Shown: positions 5,408-8,257 of the stretch, piece by piece
How positions within the stretch are numbered: the first letter of the stretch is position 1
Layout of the letters: each line of letters begins with the position of its first letter
Source of the DNA: Deltaproteobacteria bacterium
GTDB lineage: Bacteria > Desulfobacterota > Desulfuromonadia > Desulfuromonadales > BM103
Reading direction: 5' to 3'
Assembly: GCA_019313105.1 (NCBI GenBank)
Contig: JAFDBW010000014.1
Coordinates: forward strand, 1-8,257
Length of the DNA stretch: 8,257 nt
The notes under the pieces: generated by a model
Database searches by the model: none
The model's input: only the letters and a program-made list of their open reading frames with translations
Told to the model about the DNA's origin: nothing
Made by a program: the position numbers and the translations under genes

Positions 5408-7321
5408 CTAGATTTTTTTCAGCAGTTCCTTCAGATATGCCCGTTCCGTTTCGCTTAACGGTCGATCTCTGAAAACCGCCCCCTGGTACACTTTCGCAAA
5501 GGCCCGACACCGGTCATCATCAAGCCGCTCGCCGAGCTCGGTCAACCCGCTTGCCGGAGAAGCCGTATCCTTCCCGTAACGCTTGCGTACCCGGAGCCTG
5601 AAATCTTCCAGCAGGCGGGCCTCGGCAGAGAGACGCTTTCTTCGTCGCAGCAGAACCACCAGAATCGTGCCGGGAAGCAACCAGGCAACCCAGAGGTATT
5701 GCCTGACCTCGAGCTCTCCAGATCGAATACCGCTCAATTTCTCGCGGGTTTGATTGAGGATCTCCACCTGACGGGCAAAATCAAACAACAGAACGGTCTG
5801 CACCCACCGGTAGTTAAGACTGTCTATCAAGCGCTGCATGGCGCCCAAGCTGGCCATCCCGCGATTATTCAGGGCACTGCCCGCATTGACCGCCCATTGA
5901 CTTGGATCGATGCGGACCCAGCGGTTATCTTCGGTCAACACCTCGACCCAGACATGGGCCGTGTCTTCGGTCACCAGGTAATAACCTCCAAAGGGATTGT
6001 ATTCACCTCCGTAATATCCCCCGACCAGTCGTGCCGGAATTCCCGACAGCCGCGCCAGCGTGACGTAAGCCGAGGCAAAGAACTCGCAATAACCGCGTTT
6101 CTTGTCGAACAGGAATTCATCGACCGGGTCCGGCCCTTCGGGGAGATCGTCCTGGGCATAACTGAGCTGCTGATTGCGGAAGAAATCCGCCAGGGCATCG
6201 AGTCGGCCCTGCCCCTTTTTCGTACTAGCCATGATGCCTGCGGCGACCTGCCGTACACGTTCGGAGACCTGCTCAGGCAGTGTCAGGTAAAAACCCCGAT
6301 CGATCCGGTTCTGGACCTTAAGATCAGCGCCGGGGTGACTGACCTGCTCTAGCCGGTATGGGTGGTCAAGCGCGGACCTTGAGACAAACACATAATCGTC
6401 GTTGCTTACATTTCGGGGCCCGAAGAGTTGGGATGGCCGATCCAGGGTGATCAGGTAGCGGTCGGACCTCGCTTTCGGATAGATTGTCAGTTTGACCGTG
6501 CGGTTGCCTTCGGTGATCCTGGAGTTTTCTTTCGGCGGCTGAACCCTGACCCACCTGCTCCCTTCGGGCTGGTTGAGCACCAGCGCCCGCCAATAGAGAT
6601 TATCCTGGGAGATCTCCCCAACCTCAGCACGGAAGGCAAGTCTCTTGTTTGACGAGACCTGCGCATAGGCTCCGGGTTGCACACTTTCCGCCAGGCCAAC
6701 ATTTGCAGTGCCCCCCGGATTGAGAAAATTCCAGATCGGGTGACGGGTCCGTGGTAGAACGAAAAAAAAGACCAGCATAAGGAGCAGGGAGACGACGGGC
6801 ATGATCAGGCTGACCTTCACCAACTTGTAAAGATCTTCCCGGGGCAGAGCCAGGCGCTTGTCAGTCACGAACACGGTCAGCAGAACCAGGCCGAGTGTGA
6901 CGCAAAACACCATCAGCACCAGGTAAGTCAGGAAGCCGAATCCAAGGCCAAGGTCGAGACTGATCAACGATGACGCGGCAAGGATGAACAGCCCCAGGAC
7001 AAAGATCTGCAGGTAGTCGCGAGATTCTTTTGGTGTCAGCAAGCGAATGGCCAGCAGAACAATCATGGCTTGAGCAACCGGTGTCGCCACATCGGCCCTG
7101 GTGACCTGGATTCCATAATATGCGATCCCGGCAACCGCGACCATTGTGGCCGTCAACGTGTTGAGAGGATAACGCCCGTAACGGTCACACCAGAGCCCCC
7201 CTAAGACACCGACCACAGCAACCCCGATTACAAGAGGTGACAGGAATGGCAGCACGGGTGCCAGCGCAAGCACGGCCACGCCGCTGCCGAGAAGATTCAG
7301 AAGTGTTTTAATCCGTACCAT
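5408..7321 (-). CDS. TgpA-like membrane transglutaminase (DUF3488/transglutaminase-like)
   Basis: The 637-residue inner-membrane protein starts with about six hydrophobic segments (roughly residues 8-45, 55-72, 82-95, 104-122, 126-153, 168-190). A large domain, expected in the periplasm, spans about 191-540. A further membrane helix at 543-559 is followed by a basic, charged cytoplasmic tail, the usual TgpA architecture. The transglutaminase/protease-type triad is intact: C412 in GYCEFFAS, H456 in DTAHVWVEV and D472 in RIDPSQW, so it is probably catalytically active. In the family these enzymes act on envelope proteins or peptidoglycan-linked substrates; the substrate here is unknown. The start overlaps the DUF58 stop by 14 bp and has no clear ribosome-binding site, implying coupling to the upstream gene. 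It is the last gene of the MoxR-DUF58-transglutaminase set. Confidence 0.88.
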   Translation of the reverse strand: MVRIKTLLNLLGSGVAVLALAPVLPFLSPLVIGVAVVGVLGGLWCDRYGRYPLNTLTATMVAVAGIAYYGIQVTRADVATPVAQAMIVLLAIRLLTPKESRDYLQIFVLGLFILAASSLISLDLGLGFGFLTYLVLMVFCVTLGLVLLTVFVTDKRLALPREDLYKLVKVSLIMPVVSLLLMLVFFFVLPRTRHPIWNFLNPGGTANVGLAESVQPGAYAQVSSNKRLAFRAEVGEISQDNLYWRALVLNQPEGSRWVRVQPPKENSRITEGNRTVKLTIYPKARSDRYLITLDRPSQLFGPRNVSNDDYVFVSRSALDHPYRLEQVSHPGADLKVQNRIDRGFYLTLPEQVSERVRQVAAGIMASTKKGQGRLDALADFFRNQQLSYAQDDLPEGPDPVDEFLFDKKRGYCEFFASAYVTLARLSGIPARLVGGYYGGEYNPFGGYYLVTEDTAHVWVEVLTEDNRWVRIDPSQWAVNAGSALNNRGMASLGAMQRLIDSLNYRWVQTVLLFDFARQVEILNQTREKLSGIRSGELEVRQYLWVAWLLPGTILVVLLRRRKRLSAEARLLEDFRLRVRKRYGKDTASPASGLTELGERLDDDRCRAFAKVYQGAVFRDRPLSETERAYLKELLKKI

Positions 7322-8174
7322 AGAGAGCCAGCGTCTTGAGCAGCAAGAGTTTGTGTTGTCGGGTGGTCCCGGGGGGGATCTCCAACGCTGCCGATTTGAG
7401 ACCGACCGGTCGGCCGGAACGCAGCAGGCGGGTGACCAGGTAAGTGCAATAACTTAACCTCTGCTCGAGACCTGCTCCCGGAATCGCATCCAGGTCGACG
7501 GTAACCGGGGTGTGTGAGGCGGCGGAGAGTTCCTTGACCTTGAGGCGGTCGTGTCGCGCTGAGAGCTTCCAGTGAATCAGCTTGAGAGGTTCGCCGCCCC
7601 GGTAGTCGCTGATATGGCTGACGTCACCTTCCTGGCCTTTCATCCAGTGTGCATGTGCCCCGCACAGACCACCGGGGTCCGGCTGCTGGAGATCGTTGCA
7701 GGGCAGGGGCTTGGGGAAGACGGTAACCTGCCGATCAATCGGAACGACCAGGCTGCGGATAAAAAAATTGATCGGGAATCGTGATCTGACTGTGACCGTT
7801 GCCAGCAGCTGCAGACCGCGACCGTTGAGAACGGCTTCAATACTTTTGCTCTGCGACTGCCCCGGGTCAACCAGCGGGAAGAGCACGGCTTGTCCGTCGA
7901 GGGCGACCTCCATGAGGAAGACCGGCAGCCAGCGTCGGTTGTTCTCCAGATTGATACTGAACAGGGTAGGCAGGCCGTCGTAGACTTCCTCGGGCGGCGT
8001 GCAGCTGATCCTGATCTTCGACAGGTTCCACTTGCCGAGAAATCCTGAAATGGCCATGAAGCCGAGCAAGGCTGAGGCCATCAGGTAGATCAGGTTGTTG
8101 CCGGTGTTGACTGCTGCGAAACCGAGCAACAGGGTGATGACGATATAGAGGATCCCGGCGCGGGTCAGTTTCAG
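7308..8174 (-). CDS. DUF58 membrane-associated protein, probable CTG start
   Basis: From a CTG at 8174 the product is 288 residues. It starts KLTRAGILYIVITLLLGF, then AAVNTGNNLIYLMAS and a second hydrophobic stretch, giving two N-terminal membrane helices as is typical for the family. The conserved DUF58 core is DYRGGEPLKLIHWKLSARHD followed by LKVKE, at about residues 190-215. The function is not established; members sit beside MoxR AAA+ ATPases and transglutaminases and may form part of a MoxR-assisted assembly. The first ordinary start codon, a TTG at 8129, would delete the conserved LTRAG segment and part of helix 1. The frame is open upstream to a TGA at 8226-8228 and contains no ATG, GTG or TTG before that TTG. 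The CTG at 8174 overlaps the upstream TGA (CTGA) and matches the usual family N-terminus. The stop overlaps the transglutaminase start. Confidence 0.8.
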   Translation of the reverse strand: MKLTRAGILYIVITLLLGFAAVNTGNNLIYLMASALLGFMAISGFLGKWNLSKIRISCTPPEEVYDGLPTLFSINLENNRRWLPVFLMEVALDGQAVLFPLVDPGQSQSKSIEAVLNGRGLQLLATVTVRSRFPINFFIRSLVVPIDRQVTVFPKPLPCNDLQQPDPGGLCGAHAHWMKGQEGDVSHISDYRGGEPLKLIHWKLSARHDRLKVKELSAASHTPVTVDLDAIPGAGLEQRLSYCTYLVTRLLRSGRPVGLKSAALEIPPGTTRQHKLLLLKTLALYGTD

Positions 8175-8257
8175 GCCAAAGGCACCGGCACTTCGTCGAG
8201 CAGCGATTGCAGTAGCTCCTTGCGGTCAAGGGTTTCGTTTTCCGGATACAGGATCAG
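8171..8257 (-). CDS. 3' end of a MoxR-type AAA+ ATPase gene (partial)
   Basis: Only the last 28 residues are inside the window, ending ELLQSLLDEVPVPLA before a TGA at 8171-8173; the gene continues beyond the right edge. No ATPase motif is visible in this fragment. The call rests on the C-terminal sequence (a Leu-rich helix ending in EVPVP, typical of MoxR proteins) and on position directly before DUF58 and TgpA, where MoxR genes normally lie. MoxR ATPases are thought to act as chaperones for the products of neighbouring genes. The reading frame ends by overlapping the presumed DUF58 start codon. Confidence 0.65.
   Translation of the reverse strand: MILYPENETLDRKELLQSLLDEVPVPLA

Noticed and set aside
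5699..6352. 217-codon plus-strand ORF opposite the transglutaminase gene
   Set aside because: It lies antisense to the region encoding the catalytic Cys-His-Asp triad and has no motif of its own; long antisense ORFs are common in GC-rich genes.

Overview
The window is about 8.3 kb of ordinary-looking bacterial chromosome. It carries eight protein-coding genes, one of them cut by the right edge. The gene mix is a PilZ-domain protein with the RxxxR/NxSxxG signature, a short monoheme c-type cytochrome next to a ferritin-like protein, a divergent MiaA, a PcnB-type poly(A) polymerase, and a MoxR/DUF58/transglutaminase set. This suggests a Gram-negative, probably anaerobic bacterium, and best fits the Desulfuromonadales/Geobacter-type deltaproteobacteria. 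The assignment is inferred from family content and was not searched.

Left part (1-389): no convincing gene. It contains a strong hairpin (327-355), probably the terminator of the leftward genes. It also contains a 110-nt stretch (188-297) that can be drawn as a closed multi-branch RNA fold. I do not recognise this fold as a known riboswitch.

Leftward block 1 (3959 down to 390): miaA, a GT2-like glycosyltransferase, a PilZ protein, a ferritin-like diiron-type protein and a small cytochrome c. miaA and the glycosyltransferase overlap by ATGA, and the ferritin-like and cytochrome genes overlap by up to 35 bp, so each pair is probably translationally coupled. A good sigma-70-type promoter sits in front of miaA. 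A second, extended -10 promoter candidate sits between the glycosyltransferase and the PilZ gene, so the block may be two transcription units. The miaA product modifies tRNA, the PilZ protein probably reads c-di-GMP, and the ferritin-like/cytochrome pair looks like iron or redox housekeeping. No single pathway ties them together.

Rightward gene (4119-5399): pcnB, divergent from miaA across a 159-bp promoter region. It ends 8 bp from the converging transglutaminase gene.

Leftward block 2 (8257 down to 5408): the 3' end of a MoxR-type AAA+ ATPase gene, a DUF58 protein and a TgpA-like membrane transglutaminase, each overlapping the next. This is a widespread conserved trio, thought to act at the cell envelope with a MoxR chaperone. 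The DUF58 gene has no ATG, GTG or TTG that preserves its conserved N-terminus. A CTG codon overlapping the MoxR stop is the best-placed start.

I did not find a new defence system, mobile element, CRISPR array or tRNA/rRNA gene. The points most worth checking are the 188-297 fold, the DUF58 start, the divergent MiaA paired with an unassigned glycosyltransferase, and the overlapping ferritin-like/cytochrome pair.
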